DNA from: Rhodobacter sp.
GTDB lineage: Bacteria; Pseudomonadota; Alphaproteobacteria; Rhodobacterales; Rhodobacteraceae
Length of the DNA stretch: 47,159 nt
Assembly (NCBI GenBank): GCA_020637555.1
Contig: JACKKF010000011.1
Location: forward strand, 1-47,159
Direction of reading: 5' to 3'
Below the pieces are notes generated by a model that ran no database searches, had not been told where the DNA came from, and saw nothing but the letters and a program-made list of their open reading frames with translations. Shown here one piece after another: positions 1 to 9,109 of the stretch. Both the position numbers and the translations under genes were made by a program. The number at the start of each line of letters is the position of its first letter. The stretch's first letter is position 1.

Positions 1-90
1 CAGTGCGGAGCCGATCGCCCATTGCGGTGCGTTGGGCGGCGAAGGCCGTCGGGGTCTGGTAGCCGAGATCCTCGACAGCATGACCGAGCT
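1..90 (-). pseudogene. IS3-type transposase tail (remnant)
   Basis: Read on the minus strand, about 24 codons (from position 73 down to 2) give LGYQTPTAFAAQRTAMGDRL in one open frame. The LGYxTPxxFAA wording followed by a GDRL-like stretch is what I know from the C-terminus of IS3-family OrfB integrases. The usual upstream RPHSSLGY context is missing, so the homology seems to begin abruptly near position 73. The rest of the element would lie left of the window. Too short to be certain; it could be an edge fragment of a longer broken element. Confidence 0.45.
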
Positions 91-126
91 TTGCGCCGCC
101 GCCTGCCGGGTCTCGCTTCCAGCGTG

Positions 127-142
127 GTTTCAAAATTGAAAC
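127..142. promoter_or_regulatory. Candidate operator palindrome upstream of hyuA
   Basis: GTTTCAAAATTGAAAC is a perfect 7-bp inverted repeat around an AA centre. It is AT-rich in otherwise very GC-rich DNA and lies 122 bp upstream of the hyuA start. The architecture fits a dimeric repressor site. The regulator is unknown; the GntR gene at 4036 is one candidate. Confidence 0.45.
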
Positions 143-168
143 AAGGGCCTTTCCAGGCGGAATGGCGA

Positions 169-198
169 TTGACAGGTCGGGCGGTGGTCTGGCATCTC
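169..198 (+). promoter_or_regulatory. Candidate sigma-70 promoter of hyuAB
   Basis: A perfect TTGACA (169-174) is followed after 18 bp by CATCTC (193-198), a weak -10 match. It lies about 65 bp before the hyuA start and 26 bp downstream of the palindrome at 127-142. The -35 is convincing, the -10 is not. Confidence 0.3.
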
Positions 199-263
199 TG
201 ACGTATCAATGAATAATGAATAATGAACAACGCCAAGGATCGACACGCGAAGGAGCGGCAGGA

Positions 264-2336
264 ATGAGTGACATCCGCATCGGGATCGACGTGGGCGGCA
301 CGTTCACCGATTTCGCCCTCGCCACGCCTCGGGGCCTCGTCACGTTGAAACTGCCGACCACGCCCCGAGCGCCCGAGCGCGCGATCCTCGACGGCGTGCA
401 GCAGATCCTGCGCGAGGCCGCAATCGACCCCGCCGCCGTCACCGGCATCGTCCATGGCACCACGCTGGCCACCAATGCCATCATCGCCCGGCAGGGCGCC
501 CGCACCGCGCTGGTCACCACCCAAGGCTTTCGCGACGTGCTGGCCATGGGAGATGAGGGGCGTTTCGACCAATACGACATCACCATCGTCAAGCCCGAGC
601 CGCTGATTCCCCGCTGGTGGCGCTTCGGCGTGCCGGAACGTCTGGCCGCCGATGGCGCGGTGCTGCTGCCCCTCGACGAGGAGGCGCTTCACCGCCTCGC
701 CCATCGGCTGCGGGACGAGCGGATCGAGAGCGTTGCGCTCTGCTTCCTGCATGCGCATGTGAATCCCGCCCACGAACGCCGCGCGCTGGAGGTGCTGCAA
801 CCGCTGCTGCCCGGGGTCCACTTCAGCCTCTCGTCCGAGGTTTCGCCCGAGATCGGTGAATACGCCCGGTTTTCCACCACCGCCGCCAATGCCTTTGTGC
901 AGCCGCAGGTCGCGACCTATCTCGACCGGCTGAAAAGCGGGCTGGCGGGGCTGGGCCTGACCGCGCCGGTGTTCATGTTCCTGTCGAACGGCGGGCTCTG
1001 CACGCTGGACCTCGCCCGCCGCTTCCCGATCCGGCTGGTGGAATCGGGTCCGGCGGGGGGCGCGGTCTTTGCCGCCCAACTGGCCCGCGCGTTGGGCGAG
1101 GAGGCGATCCTTGCGTTCGACATGGGCGGCACCACGGCCAAGGTCTGCCTGATCGACAAGGGCATGCCCCGCCGCAGCCCGTCCTTCGAGATGGCGCGCG
1201 AGCACATGCACCGGCAGGGCAGCGGCCTGCCCGCCCGCATCCCGGTCATCGATCTGGTGGAGATCGGCGCAGGCGGCGGCTCGCTGGCCCGGGTCGATGG
1301 CCAGCGTCGTCTGCAGGTCGGGCCCGAGAGCGCGGGCTCGGATCCCGGCCCCGCCAGCTATGCCCGGGGGGGCACGCAACCTGCCGTGACCGATGCCAAC
1401 CTGCAGCTCGGCCGGCTGTCACCGGGGGATTTCGACGGCTCGGGGATCGAGATCGACCCGGCGCTCGCAGCGCAGGCGCTGGAGGCGGGAGTGGGCAATC
1501 CCCTCGGCCTCGACCCGCTGGGCGCCGCCGCCGCGCTGGCCGAGGTGGTCGAGGAGCAGATGGCCGGCGCCGCCCGCGAACATGCGCGCGAAAAGGGCGT
1601 CGACCTGCGCCTCCGGCCGATCATCGCCTTCGGCGGCGGTGGCGGCATCCATGCCGCCCGCATCGCCCGCAAGCTGGGCGCCACCCGGGTGATCGTTCCG
1701 CAGGGCGCGGGCATCGGCTCGGCCATCGGTTTCCTGCAGGCGCAGGCGGTCTACGAACTGTCGCGCAGCCTGGCCATGCCCCTTGGCCGGTTCGACGCTG
1801 CCCTCTACAACCGCCTCTATGCCGAGATGGCGGCCGAGGCCGGCGCCTTCGTCGCCGCCGCCGCCCCGGGCGCGACGCAAGTCGCCCAACGCACGCTGTT
1901 CCTGCGCTACAAGGGGCAGGGCCAGACGTTGCAGATACCGGTCGAGGACATCGACCTCACCGATCGGGACGCCCCCAGCCTGCATGCCCTGTTCCAAAGC
2001 CATTACGCCGCGCTCTACAAACGCGCGCTGGACCGCATCCCGGTCGAGATCGTCGCGCTGAGCCTGCGCGTCGCCGCCGAAGGCACCGCCCCCACGCCTG
2101 CCGTCACCGACCGGCTGGAGCGTTCCCTGCCTGACACCGCGTCGCTTTACGACCTGACAACCGGCACCATGATCCCCGCCCGCCAGATCTTGCGCGCCGA
2201 CCTTGGGCCGCAGCCGCTGCACGGCCCCGCGCTGATCAAGGACAAGGGCACCACGATCCATGTCCCGCGCGGCTTTGACGCGCGCACCATCACCGGCGGC
2301 CATGTGCTGCTGACCTACACCGGGCAGGAGGGTTGA
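264..2336 (+). CDS. hyuA: Hydantoinase/oxoprolinase subunit A (HyuA)
   Basis: 690 residues, the usual length of HyuA. The N-terminus carries the nucleotide-binding motif GIDVGGTFTDF, and a second phosphate-binding motif FDMGGTTAK lies near residue 286, as in the hydantoinase_A/oxoprolinase fold. Family members form a complex with HyuB and use ATP to open cyclic amides such as N-methylhydantoin, 5-oxoproline or hydantoins; carboxylases of acetone and acetophenone also belong here. The start was set at 264 because AAGGAG (250-255) precedes it by 8 nt and the protein then begins at the conserved motif; an in-frame ATG at 216 lacks such a site. hyuB starts one base after the stop codon, so the two are surely co-translated. 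The substrate cannot be read from the sequence. Confidence 0.93.
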   Translation: MSDIRIGIDVGGTFTDFALATPRGLVTLKLPTTPRAPERAILDGVQQILREAAIDPAAVTGIVHGTTLATNAIIARQGARTALVTTQGFRDVLAMGDEGRFDQYDITIVKPEPLIPRWWRFGVPERLAADGAVLLPLDEEALHRLAHRLRDERIESVALCFLHAHVNPAHERRALEVLQPLLPGVHFSLSSEVSPEIGEYARFSTTAANAFVQPQVATYLDRLKSGLAGLGLTAPVFMFLSNGGLCTLDLARRFPIRLVESGPAGGAVFAAQLARALGEEAILAFDMGGTTAKVCLIDKGMPRRSPSFEMAREHMHRQGSGLPARIPVIDLVEIGAGGGSLARVDGQRRLQVGPESAGSDPGPASYARGGTQPAVTDANLQLGRLSPGDFDGSGIEIDPALAAQALEAGVGNPLGLDPLGAAAALAEVVEEQMAGAAREHAREKGVDLRLRPIIAFGGGGGIHAARIARKLGATRVIVPQGAGIGSAIGFLQAQAVYELSRSLAMPLGRFDAALYNRLYAEMAAEAGAFVAAAAPGATQVAQRTLFLRYKGQGQTLQIPVEDIDLTDRDAPSLHALFQSHYAALYKRALDRIPVEIVALSLRVAAEGTAPTPAVTDRLERSLPDTASLYDLTTGTMIPARQILRADLGPQPLHGPALIKDKGTTIHVPRGFDARTITGGHVLLTYTGQEG

Positions 2337-2337
2337 G

Positions 2338-3972
2338 ATGAATCCCGCACAGGACGAAATCCGCTTTCAGGTGATCTGGTCCAACCTCATCGCCATTGTC
2401 GAGGAACAGGCCCGCACCCTGATGCGCACCGCCTTCTCGCCGGTCGTGCGCGATTCGGGCGACCTGTCGGCGGCGCTGTTCGACCGGGCCGGCAACATGC
2501 TCGCACAGGCCCAGACCGGCACTCCCGGCCATGTCAACTCGACCGTCGCCGCCGTGCCGCAGATGTTGGCCGTCCATCCCGCCGACACGCTGGAAGACGG
2601 CGACCACCTGATCACCAACGACCCCTGGATCGCCTCGGGGCATGTGCACGACATTACCGTCACCTCGCCGGTCTTCAAGGATGGCCGGGTCATCGGCTTC
2701 TTCGCCTGCACCTGCCACCAGCTCGACATCGGGGGGCGGGGGCAGGGGCCGGACGGCGCCTCGGTCTTCGAGGAGGGGCTGGCGATCCCGGTGATGAAGC
2801 TGATGAAGAAGGGCGCCGTGAATGACGACCTGATGGCGATGATCCGCGCCAATGTCCGCACCCCGGATGAGGTCGAGGCCGACATCCTCTCCTACGTCGC
2901 CGCCAACGAGGCCAGCGCGCAGGTTCTGGTCGAGGCCGTGGCGACGCTGGGCCTGCAAGATCTGCAGGAGGTGGGCGCCGAGATCCTCGCCCGCTCGCGC
3001 GCCGCGATGATCGCGGAAATCCGCAAGCTGCCCAGGACCTCCGCCGCCAACACCATCACCCTGGACGCCTTCGGCACGCCGATCACCATCACCTGCACCC
3101 TGACCATTGGCGAGGATGAGGTGCTGCTCGACTTCGCCGGGACCAGCCCCTCGCATCCCAAGGGGATCAACCTGGTCTACAATTACACCAACGCCTATGC
3201 CTCGTTCGGGGCGCGCTGCATCATCGGTGCCGCCGTCCCCAACAACTCGGGCTCGCTGTCCACCGTCCGCGTCGTGGCGCCCGAGGGCTCGATCCTCAAC
3301 GTCACCCGCCCCAACCCGGTCAGCGCCCGCCACATCATCGGCCAGTTCCTGCCCGAGGCAGTGCTGGGCTGTCTGGCGCAGATTTTGCCCGGGAAAGTTC
3401 CGGCCGAGGGCTCGGCGGGCCTTTGGGGCATCCAGCTTCGCGGAGGGCCCGAGGTTGCGCGGCATTTCCCCGGCGACTGGCAGGGACCGGCCTGGGAGAC
3501 GCTGTTCTTCAACGCGGGCGGCGGCGGGGCGCGGCCGATGGCGGACGGGCTGTCGACCACCGCCTTCCCGTCGGGCGTCCGCGCCATGCCGGTTGAGGTG
3601 GTCGAAAGCCACGCGCCGATCGTGCTGTGGAAAAAGGAACTGCGCCCGGGATCGGCGGGCGACGGCACCTTCCGGGGCGGCTATGGGCAGAGCATCGAAC
3701 TTGCCACCCGCGACGGCAGCCCGGTCGCGCTCTTTGCCATGTTCGACCGAACCACGGTGCGGGCGCAGGGACGGCAGGGCGGCACCCCCGGAGCGATGGG
3801 CGCGCTGGGCCTCGCGTCTGGAGGTCACTTGCAGCCCAAGGGCTTCCAGATCGTCGGCCCCGGCGAAAGGCTTTGTTTCGATGTCCCTGGCGGCGCCGGT
3901 TTCGGCGATCCCGCGGGGCGCGCGCCCGAGGCCCGTGCCCGCGACCGCCGCTCGGGCCTGGAACCGGGCTGA
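2338..3972 (+). CDS. hyuB: Hydantoinase/oxoprolinase subunit B (HyuB)
   Basis: 544 residues, full length for HyuB. Typical landmarks are IVEEQARTLMRTAFSPVVRDSGDLS near the N-terminus, NDPWIASGHVHDITV (about residues 95-110) and a glycine-rich C-terminus with PGGAGFGDP. HyuB is the partner of HyuA in ATP-dependent cyclic amide hydrolysis, or the equivalent subunit of HyuAB-type carboxylases. It begins one base after the hyuA stop, and a GntR regulator follows on the same strand. No third small subunit of acetone or acetophenone carboxylase is seen next to it, which favours a hydrolase over a carboxylase (inference). Confidence 0.93.
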   Translation: MNPAQDEIRFQVIWSNLIAIVEEQARTLMRTAFSPVVRDSGDLSAALFDRAGNMLAQAQTGTPGHVNSTVAAVPQMLAVHPADTLEDGDHLITNDPWIASGHVHDITVTSPVFKDGRVIGFFACTCHQLDIGGRGQGPDGASVFEEGLAIPVMKLMKKGAVNDDLMAMIRANVRTPDEVEADILSYVAANEASAQVLVEAVATLGLQDLQEVGAEILARSRAAMIAEIRKLPRTSAANTITLDAFGTPITITCTLTIGEDEVLLDFAGTSPSHPKGINLVYNYTNAYASFGARCIIGAAVPNNSGSLSTVRVVAPEGSILNVTRPNPVSARHIIGQFLPEAVLGCLAQILPGKVPAEGSAGLWGIQLRGGPEVARHFPGDWQGPAWETLFFNAGGGGARPMADGLSTTAFPSGVRAMPVEVVESHAPIVLWKKELRPGSAGDGTFRGGYGQSIELATRDGSPVALFAMFDRTTVRAQGRQGGTPGAMGALGLASGGHLQPKGFQIVGPGERLCFDVPGGAGFGDPAGRAPEARARDRRSGLEPG

Positions 3973-4035
3973 GGAGCATTGTCGCGCCCCCGCCTGCCAA
4001 CTATCCTGCGCCCCCGATCCCCGACTGGATACGCC

Positions 4036-4698
4036 ATGCCCCCGACCCAAGACAAACCCCGCGTCCTGCGCCGCGAGCGGCTCAGCGATCAGGTCTTCGA
4101 CTGGGTGCTGGACTCGATTCGCTCGGGCGATTACGGCCCAGACGACCTGATCACCGAACCGGCGCTCGCCACCGCGCTCGAAACCTCGCGCACGCCGATC
4201 CGCGAGGCGCTGTTCCGCCTCGTCGGCAATGGCATCCTCACCGAACGCGGCCGCGGCTATTGCCTGCCGCTGCTCAGCCCCCGGGAGGTCGCGCACATGT
4301 TCCATACAAGGCTGCTGGTCGAGGCCGATATCCTGCGCCAGATCCCGACAGCCCCCGATGTGACCGCGCTGCAAGCCGCGTCCGAGGCCGAGATGGCCGC
4401 GATCCGCGCCGATGCCCCCCGCGAATTCATCGCCGCCAACACTGCCTTCCGCCGCGCGCTCTTCACTCTCTGCCCGAACCGGTTTCTCACCGAGATCGCC
4501 GACCACTGCAACGACCGCCTGCAGGCCTATCGCAGTGTGACCCTGGCCGAGGCCGCAAACCGCGCCGCCGTGGCCGAGGATCATGCCGCCGTCGTCGCGG
4601 CGTTGGCCCGCGGCGATCGCGACGCGGCCGCCGCACGCTACCTCGATACGCTGGGCCGGGCTCAGGCGGCCTATGCGGCGGTTGCGGGCGCGGCCTGA
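4036..4698 (+). CDS. GntR-family regulator, FCD type
   Basis: 220 residues. An N-terminal winged helix-turn-helix (about residues 10-75) shows the GntR signature, with SRTPIREALFRLVGNGILTE as recognition region. A helical ligand-binding domain follows that looks like the FCD type (FHTRLLVEADILRQ, then AEDHAAVVAALARGDRDAAAARY). FCD regulators usually sense organic acids and repress catabolic genes. The gene lies 63 bp after hyuB on the same strand, so it probably regulates hyuAB and perhaps the wider island. The start at 4036 was chosen because the protein then opens with a normal GntR N-terminus; a TTG at 3979 in the same frame has a Shine-Dalgarno only 2 nt away. Confidence 0.85.
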   Translation: MPPTQDKPRVLRRERLSDQVFDWVLDSIRSGDYGPDDLITEPALATALETSRTPIREALFRLVGNGILTERGRGYCLPLLSPREVAHMFHTRLLVEADILRQIPTAPDVTALQAASEAEMAAIRADAPREFIAANTAFRRALFTLCPNRFLTEIADHCNDRLQAYRSVTLAEAANRAAVAEDHAAVVAALARGDRDAAAARYLDTLGRAQAAYAAVAGAA

Positions 4699-4905
4699 CC
4701 CTGACTGCGGGCGCCGCGACCCTGATTGTCCTGATTTCCACCTGATGCACCGGGCCCGGGACTGAGGCCGCTCACCCCGCCCTGCGGATTTCCGGCGAAT
4801 GTTTTTCGATATCGGAAGGATCGGCGCCGGCCGTCTTTCCGCCGCACCCGGCTGCCCGCATGCTGCGGCTAACGCGCTGAAAACCCATGACGGAGAGCTG
4901 CCCCG

Positions 4906-6300
4906 ATGAGCCGAGCAATCGACGTGACGAACCCCCGGACCGGGATCGTCGACACCAGAATCGAGGCCCTGGACCTGCCCGCCCTCCAGGCCAAGGCCAG
5001 CCGTTTGCGCGCGGGCCAGCAGAAATGGACAGAGATCGGGCTCGAAGGGCGCAAGGCCGCGATGCTGGCGCTGTGCGACGCCGTTGACCGCCATTACGAT
5101 GCCATCGTCGATGCGCTCTCGGTCGATACCGGCCGTCACGCCATGTCGGTGGCCGAGGTCGAGGGGCTGAAAGGCATCACGCGCATGCGCGTCGCGACTG
5201 CCGAGGCCGCGCTGGCCGCCGCGACCGGCGCCTCGGGCGACGGCACGCTTCGCTTCCGCCAGCAATATGTCCCTCATCAACTGGTCGGCATCATCTCGCC
5301 CTGGAACTATCCGCTGATCCTGTCGATGATCGACGCCATCACCGCGCTTCTGGCAGGCTCGGCCGTTCTGGCCAAACCTTCGGAAGTGACGCCGCGCTTC
5401 ATCGCGCCGTTCATGGCAGCGGTTGCCGAGGTCGAGCATCTGCGCGACGTGCTGGATTACGCGGCAGGCGACGGCGAGACCGGCGGCTGGGTGATCGACG
5501 TGACCGACATGGTGGTCTTCACCGGCTCGGTCCCCACCGGCCGCAAGGTGCATGAACGCGCCGCCTCGCAGTTCAAGACGGCGTTCCTGGAACTGGGCGG
5601 CAACGACCCGGCGGTGGTGCTGGATGGCGCCGATGCCGATGAGGCCGCCGAGATCGTCGTGCGCGGCGCGATTGAAAACTCCGGCCAGCTCTGCTGCTCC
5701 ATCGAGCGGGTCTATGCCGGGCGCGACATCTATCCGACCTTCGTGGACCGCGTGGTGGCCCGCACCCGGGCCCTGACGCTGAACACCGAAGGCCTGCATT
5801 CGGGCGAACTCGGGCCGGTCATCTTCCGCCGTCAGGCGCAGATCCTGCAGGCGCAGCTTGACGATGCCGTGGCCAAGGGCGCCCGCATCCTGACGGGTGG
5901 CAAGCTGATCGAAAAGGACGGCGGCATCTGGTGCGAACCGACCGTGCTGGTCGACGTCACGCAGGACATGGAGATCATGCAGGCCGAGACCTTCGGCCCG
6001 ATCATCCCCATTGCCCGCTTCGATGAACCCGAGGAGGCGATCCGCCTGGCCAATGACACGGTTTTCGGCCTCTCCGCCACGGTGATCGGCGACGAGGACG
6101 AGGCGGTCGCCGTGGGCGAGCGGATCAACGCGGGCGGCGTCTGGATCAACGATTTCGACACGATGGGCGGCGTCGGTGACCGGGCGGAAAAGACCGCCTT
6201 CGGAGCCTCGGGTCTGGGCGGCACCCGTTATGGCCACGGCGGTTTCCACCGCTTCCTGCGCAAGAAGGCGCTGATCATCCGCAAGTCCGAGGAGGGCTGA
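4906..6300 (+). CDS. NAD(P)-dependent aldehyde dehydrogenase
   Basis: 464 residues. All key ALDH motifs are present: SPWNYP with the oxyanion-hole Asn (N134), LELGGND with the general base (E229) and NSGQLCC with the catalytic Cys (C263). FTGSVPTGRKV is part of the cofactor fold, and ETFGPIIPI is a standard C-terminal signature. The enzyme oxidises an aldehyde to its acid in the cytosol. The substrate is not evident; the C-terminal FGASGLGGTRYG resembles aromatic or aliphatic aldehyde dehydrogenases of the wider family. GGAGAG at 4892-4897 may serve as ribosome site. RidA follows after 4 bp, so the pair is an operon. In context it could take the aldehyde made by the ThDP enzyme at 9106-10746. 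Confidence 0.92.
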   Translation: MSRAIDVTNPRTGIVDTRIEALDLPALQAKASRLRAGQQKWTEIGLEGRKAAMLALCDAVDRHYDAIVDALSVDTGRHAMSVAEVEGLKGITRMRVATAEAALAAATGASGDGTLRFRQQYVPHQLVGIISPWNYPLILSMIDAITALLAGSAVLAKPSEVTPRFIAPFMAAVAEVEHLRDVLDYAAGDGETGGWVIDVTDMVVFTGSVPTGRKVHERAASQFKTAFLELGGNDPAVVLDGADADEAAEIVVRGAIENSGQLCCSIERVYAGRDIYPTFVDRVVARTRALTLNTEGLHSGELGPVIFRRQAQILQAQLDDAVAKGARILTGGKLIEKDGGIWCEPTVLVDVTQDMEIMQAETFGPIIPIARFDEPEEAIRLANDTVFGLSATVIGDEDEAVAVGERINAGGVWINDFDTMGGVGDRAEKTAFGASGLGGTRYGHGGFHRFLRKKALIIRKSEEG

Positions 6301-6304
6301 GCCC

Positions 6305-6694
6305 ATGACCGCCACCATCATGAAAGACCGCATCTTTTCCGGCTCACCGGCCGAGGATTTCGCCGGTTTCGCCAAGGCCGTGATCGACGGCCCGGTGATC
6401 CATGTCTCGGGCAGCCTGGGACCCGATGCCGACGGGACCTTCCCCGAAAGCGTCGAGGCGCAGTTGGAGAACGCGCTGGCCTCGATCGCGCAGGCGTTGG
6501 CGCAGGCCGACGCCAGCCTGGCCGATGTGAAGACCGTCCGCGTCTACATCACCGAGCCCGGTTTTGCGAAGGGCGTGGCAATGGTGCTGAAAAAGCACTT
6601 CGACGCCGTGCGCCCGACCAACACGCTTCTGGTCTGCCAGCTTCCTGCCCCGGGTGCCAAGGTCGAGATTGAGGTATCGGCGTCGCGCCGGTAA
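6305..6694 (+). CDS. RidA/YjgF/UK114-family protein
   Basis: 129 residues, the normal size. LENALASIAQALAQADASLADVKTVRVYIT and the C-terminal KVEIEVSAS strand match the Rid fold. Classical RidA hydrolyses reactive enamines and imines made by amino acid oxidases, racemases and dehydratases; related Rid groups sit in catabolic clusters and act as deaminases. It follows the aldehyde dehydrogenase by 4 bp with a GGAGGG Shine-Dalgarno at the end of that gene. With a flavin amine oxidase coded nearby (7823-9109), a role in releasing ammonia from an imine intermediate is a reasonable inference. I did not verify the arginine that marks true RidA, so the subgroup is open. Confidence 0.85.
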   Translation: MTATIMKDRIFSGSPAEDFAGFAKAVIDGPVIHVSGSLGPDADGTFPESVEAQLENALASIAQALAQADASLADVKTVRVYITEPGFAKGVAMVLKKHFDAVRPTNTLLVCQLPAPGAKVEIEVSASRR

Positions 6695-6736
6695 ACTCGG
6701 GCACGGCATAGCCTGCACGCGAGGGATCCGCCCGAC

Positions 6737-7831
6737 ATGACCGGCCAGCGCGACAGTCATTCCGCCGTGAAAAGCCTTTGGCGGCGCGAGTTCGGCGACG
6801 ACAGCGGAACGCTGGCGGGGGTGTTTCGCAGCCTCGCGGCTCAGCCCGACCGATACGAGACTCTGGCCGATCGCGCGCAGGCGCTCTTTTCGGCCCGAGT
6901 CGATCTGGCGGCCGATGCCGGGACCGGCTTCTACCGGTTCCTCTCGGTCCGCGACCAGATCTTCTGCGGCATGACCGATTGCACCACCCTGGTCGAGCGG
7001 CACGAGGAAGTCCGCGACGAGGGCCTGATCGAGCTGCATTTCCAGATCGAAGGCCCGGTGCGCCTGAGCTGGGACGTGGAGGAAGGCAGCCCTCCGCAGG
7101 CGCAGGGCAACGACCATCGGGTGCACGAGGCGACGATGGTTGCGCTGCGCTGCCCGCCCGACCTCAGCTATACCGTCCGCTTCCCGACGGGCAGCTATCG
7201 GCTGCTGGGCATCTACGTCGCGCCCAGCCTGCTGCGCGACAGTTTCGGGCTCGAATCGGAAGCGGTCGAGCGCCTCTTCGCGCCCCTGCCCGGGGAAATC
7301 CCGCTGGTCGAGCGCAAGATCAACAGTGCCTTCGTCCGGGCGTTGCAGGCGCTGTGGGACATTCCCTTCGACGGCCCGCGCGACCTGATGCTGGCCTCGG
7401 CCAAACTGACCGAGATCATCTGTCTGGTCGCCGACGCGCTGGACGATGGCTCGGACGAGGGCGCGCAGAGCTTTTCCCAGCGCGACTTCGCCATGTTCGA
7501 ACGCGCGCGCGAGATGCTGGCGACCGATTTCTCCAAGAACTATTCGGCCACCAACCTCGCCAAGGAACTGGGCACCAACGCCACCAAGCTGAAGGCCGGG
7601 TTCAAGTTCTTCTACGGCACGACGATCTTTGAATACCGCAAGAAATACCGCATGGACTATGCCCTGACCCTGCTGGAACAGGGCGATTTGTCCATTGCCG
7701 AGATCGCCCAGACAGCGGGTTACAAGCGGCAGGCCAGTTTCACCTCGGCCTTCAAGCTGCATTTCGGCGTGCTGCCGTCGAGCGCGAAACACGCCGCGGC
7801 CCCGGCCAAGGGCCGCGACGCCTCAGAGTGA
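6737..7831 (+). CDS. AraC-family transcriptional regulator
   Basis: 364 residues. The last 100 or so residues form the double helix-turn-helix of AraC/XylS proteins: YSATNLAKELGTNATKLKAG then the second half with LSIAEIAQTAGYKRQASFTSAF, layout as in PchR-like activators. The N-terminal part (residues 1-250) shows no motif I recognise and is probably the effector domain. It is transcribed with the ALDH/RidA genes 43 bp upstream, and its last 9 bp overlap the 3' end of the convergent flavoprotein gene. It likely activates part of this island, for example the divergent promoter region at 10747-11015. Confidence 0.87.
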   Translation: MTGQRDSHSAVKSLWRREFGDDSGTLAGVFRSLAAQPDRYETLADRAQALFSARVDLAADAGTGFYRFLSVRDQIFCGMTDCTTLVERHEEVRDEGLIELHFQIEGPVRLSWDVEEGSPPQAQGNDHRVHEATMVALRCPPDLSYTVRFPTGSYRLLGIYVAPSLLRDSFGLESEAVERLFAPLPGEIPLVERKINSAFVRALQALWDIPFDGPRDLMLASAKLTEIICLVADALDDGSDEGAQSFSQRDFAMFERAREMLATDFSKNYSATNLAKELGTNATKLKAGFKFFYGTTIFEYRKKYRMDYALTLLEQGDLSIAEIAQTAGYKRQASFTSAFKLHFGVLPSSAKHAAAPAKGRDASE

Positions 7832-9109
7832 CGCCAGGATCTGCGCCGCCGCCCGCTCGCCGCTCGCCGCCGCCCCGGTCAGCAGCGATTGCGCCAGATA
7901 ATCCCCGCAGAAGGCCAGCCCGCCGTGCTTCCGTGCGCGGAACTCGGCCACCTTGCGGGCATAGCCGGGGTAGAAGGTCGGCAGCTTCCGCTCGATCCAC
8001 TGCTCAACCCGATCCTCGCAATCCTGCTTCAGCGTCGGATAAAGCTGCACCAGCCGCTCCTCGATGATCGCATGCAAATCGCTGGTGCGCCCCTCTGTCT
8101 TTGCCCGTGCATTGGCCTCGGGCGACAGTTGCGCGTAAAGCTGCGCGGCCTGCCCGTTGGCCGGATTGGCGGCCGTCTGCTGATAGGTGGCGATTGTCCC
8201 GGCGACGTCGCGCGCGAAAAAATTCATCCGCGGCGCCACGTCGGTCTTCAGCCGGTAATGCACGATCCCCAGTGAGTTGTAGCGCACCCCGTCGAAGAAC
8301 GCCCGATCCTCGGCCCCCATCTGCGGCATCAGCCCGGCGACCAGCGAGCCCTCGACCGCCATCACCACCCGGTCGGCGCGCAGCGTCCCGGCCTCTGTCT
8401 CGACCGCGTAGCCCGCGCCGGAGGGCAGGACCGCCAACACCCGCGTGTTGCACCGCAGATCGAGGCCCCGGGCCAGCGCATTCGGCAGCGTCGCCATGCC
8501 CTGCCGAAACACATAGACCGTGTCCTGCCCGATCAGATGTGGCGTGGTCGAGGCGAAGAAGGCGCCCGAAATTTCCTCGGAGTTCCAGGACCGCGTGCCC
8601 CGGAACACCGGATCGACCATCCGCGCCAGCACATTCGCACCGGTCTTTTGCCGTGTGTAGTCTGCCAGCGTCACCCCGTCCGCCGCCAGCGCGCTTGCGG
8701 CATCGTCGGGATCGGTCCGCGCCTTCGCCAGCAGCATCCCGGCGCCGAAGACGATGAAGCGCAGCCGTTCGGCCAGCGACAGGCCCGGGGTCAGCAGGCT
8801 TGCCGGCCCTGGCATCAGCTCGATCCGCCAATCCTCGCCCGCGCCGACGCACTGGGCCGAGAGTTTGCGCACCGGCACCAGCTCCTCGCGCAGGCCCAGC
8901 TCATCGAGCATCCGGTTGAAGGGTTTGGAGAATGGATAGACCAGCCGCGCCCCGGCGTTGTAGCGAATCCCCCGCGTCTCGCGGTCGCCCACACGCCCGC
9001 CCGGCACCGCGCCCGCTTCCAGCACGGTAACGGCAAGACCCGCTCGATGTAGCCGATAGGCAGCCGTCAGACCGGCAATCCCGGCGCCGATGACGATGAT
9101 GTCACTCAT
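7823..9109 (-). CDS. FAD-dependent amine oxidase-like oxidoreductase
   Basis: 428 residues. The N-terminal dinucleotide-binding motif IVIGAGIAGLTAAYRL is followed by VLEAGAVPGGRVG, as in monoamine oxidases, protoporphyrinogen oxidases and phytoene desaturases. The C-terminus carries the matching FAD signature FCGDYLAQSLLTGAAASG. The likely reaction is oxidation of an amine or amino acid to an imine, but members also act on porphyrins and carotenoids, so the substrate is open. Its start overlaps the stop of the ThDP enzyme by 4 bp (ATGA), showing translational coupling and a shared pathway. There is no signal peptide. The 3' end overlaps the AraC gene on the other strand by 9 bp. Confidence 0.85.
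   Translation of the reverse strand: MSDIIVIGAGIAGLTAAYRLHRAGLAVTVLEAGAVPGGRVGDRETRGIRYNAGARLVYPFSKPFNRMLDELGLREELVPVRKLSAQCVGAGEDWRIELMPGPASLLTPGLSLAERLRFIVFGAGMLLAKARTDPDDAASALAADGVTLADYTRQKTGANVLARMVDPVFRGTRSWNSEEISGAFFASTTPHLIGQDTVYVFRQGMATLPNALARGLDLRCNTRVLAVLPSGAGYAVETEAGTLRADRVVMAVEGSLVAGLMPQMGAEDRAFFDGVRYNSLGIVHYRLKTDVAPRMNFFARDVAGTIATYQQTAANPANGQAAQLYAQLSPEANARAKTEGRTSDLHAIIEERLVQLYPTLKQDCEDRVEQWIERKLPTFYPGYARKVAEFRARKHGGLAFCGDYLAQSLLTGAAASGERAAAQILASL

Noticed and set aside
264..3972. Acetone or acetophenone carboxylase
   Set aside because: HyuA/HyuB-like subunits fit, but no small third subunit is found next to them; kept as hydantoinase/oxoprolinase type.
2290..6375. A 1361-codon open frame on the minus strand across hyuB, the GntR gene and the aldehyde dehydrogenase gene
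   Set aside because: It is antisense to three clear families, its protein is low-complexity and rich in Gly, Arg and Asp, and it arises from high GC at third positions.
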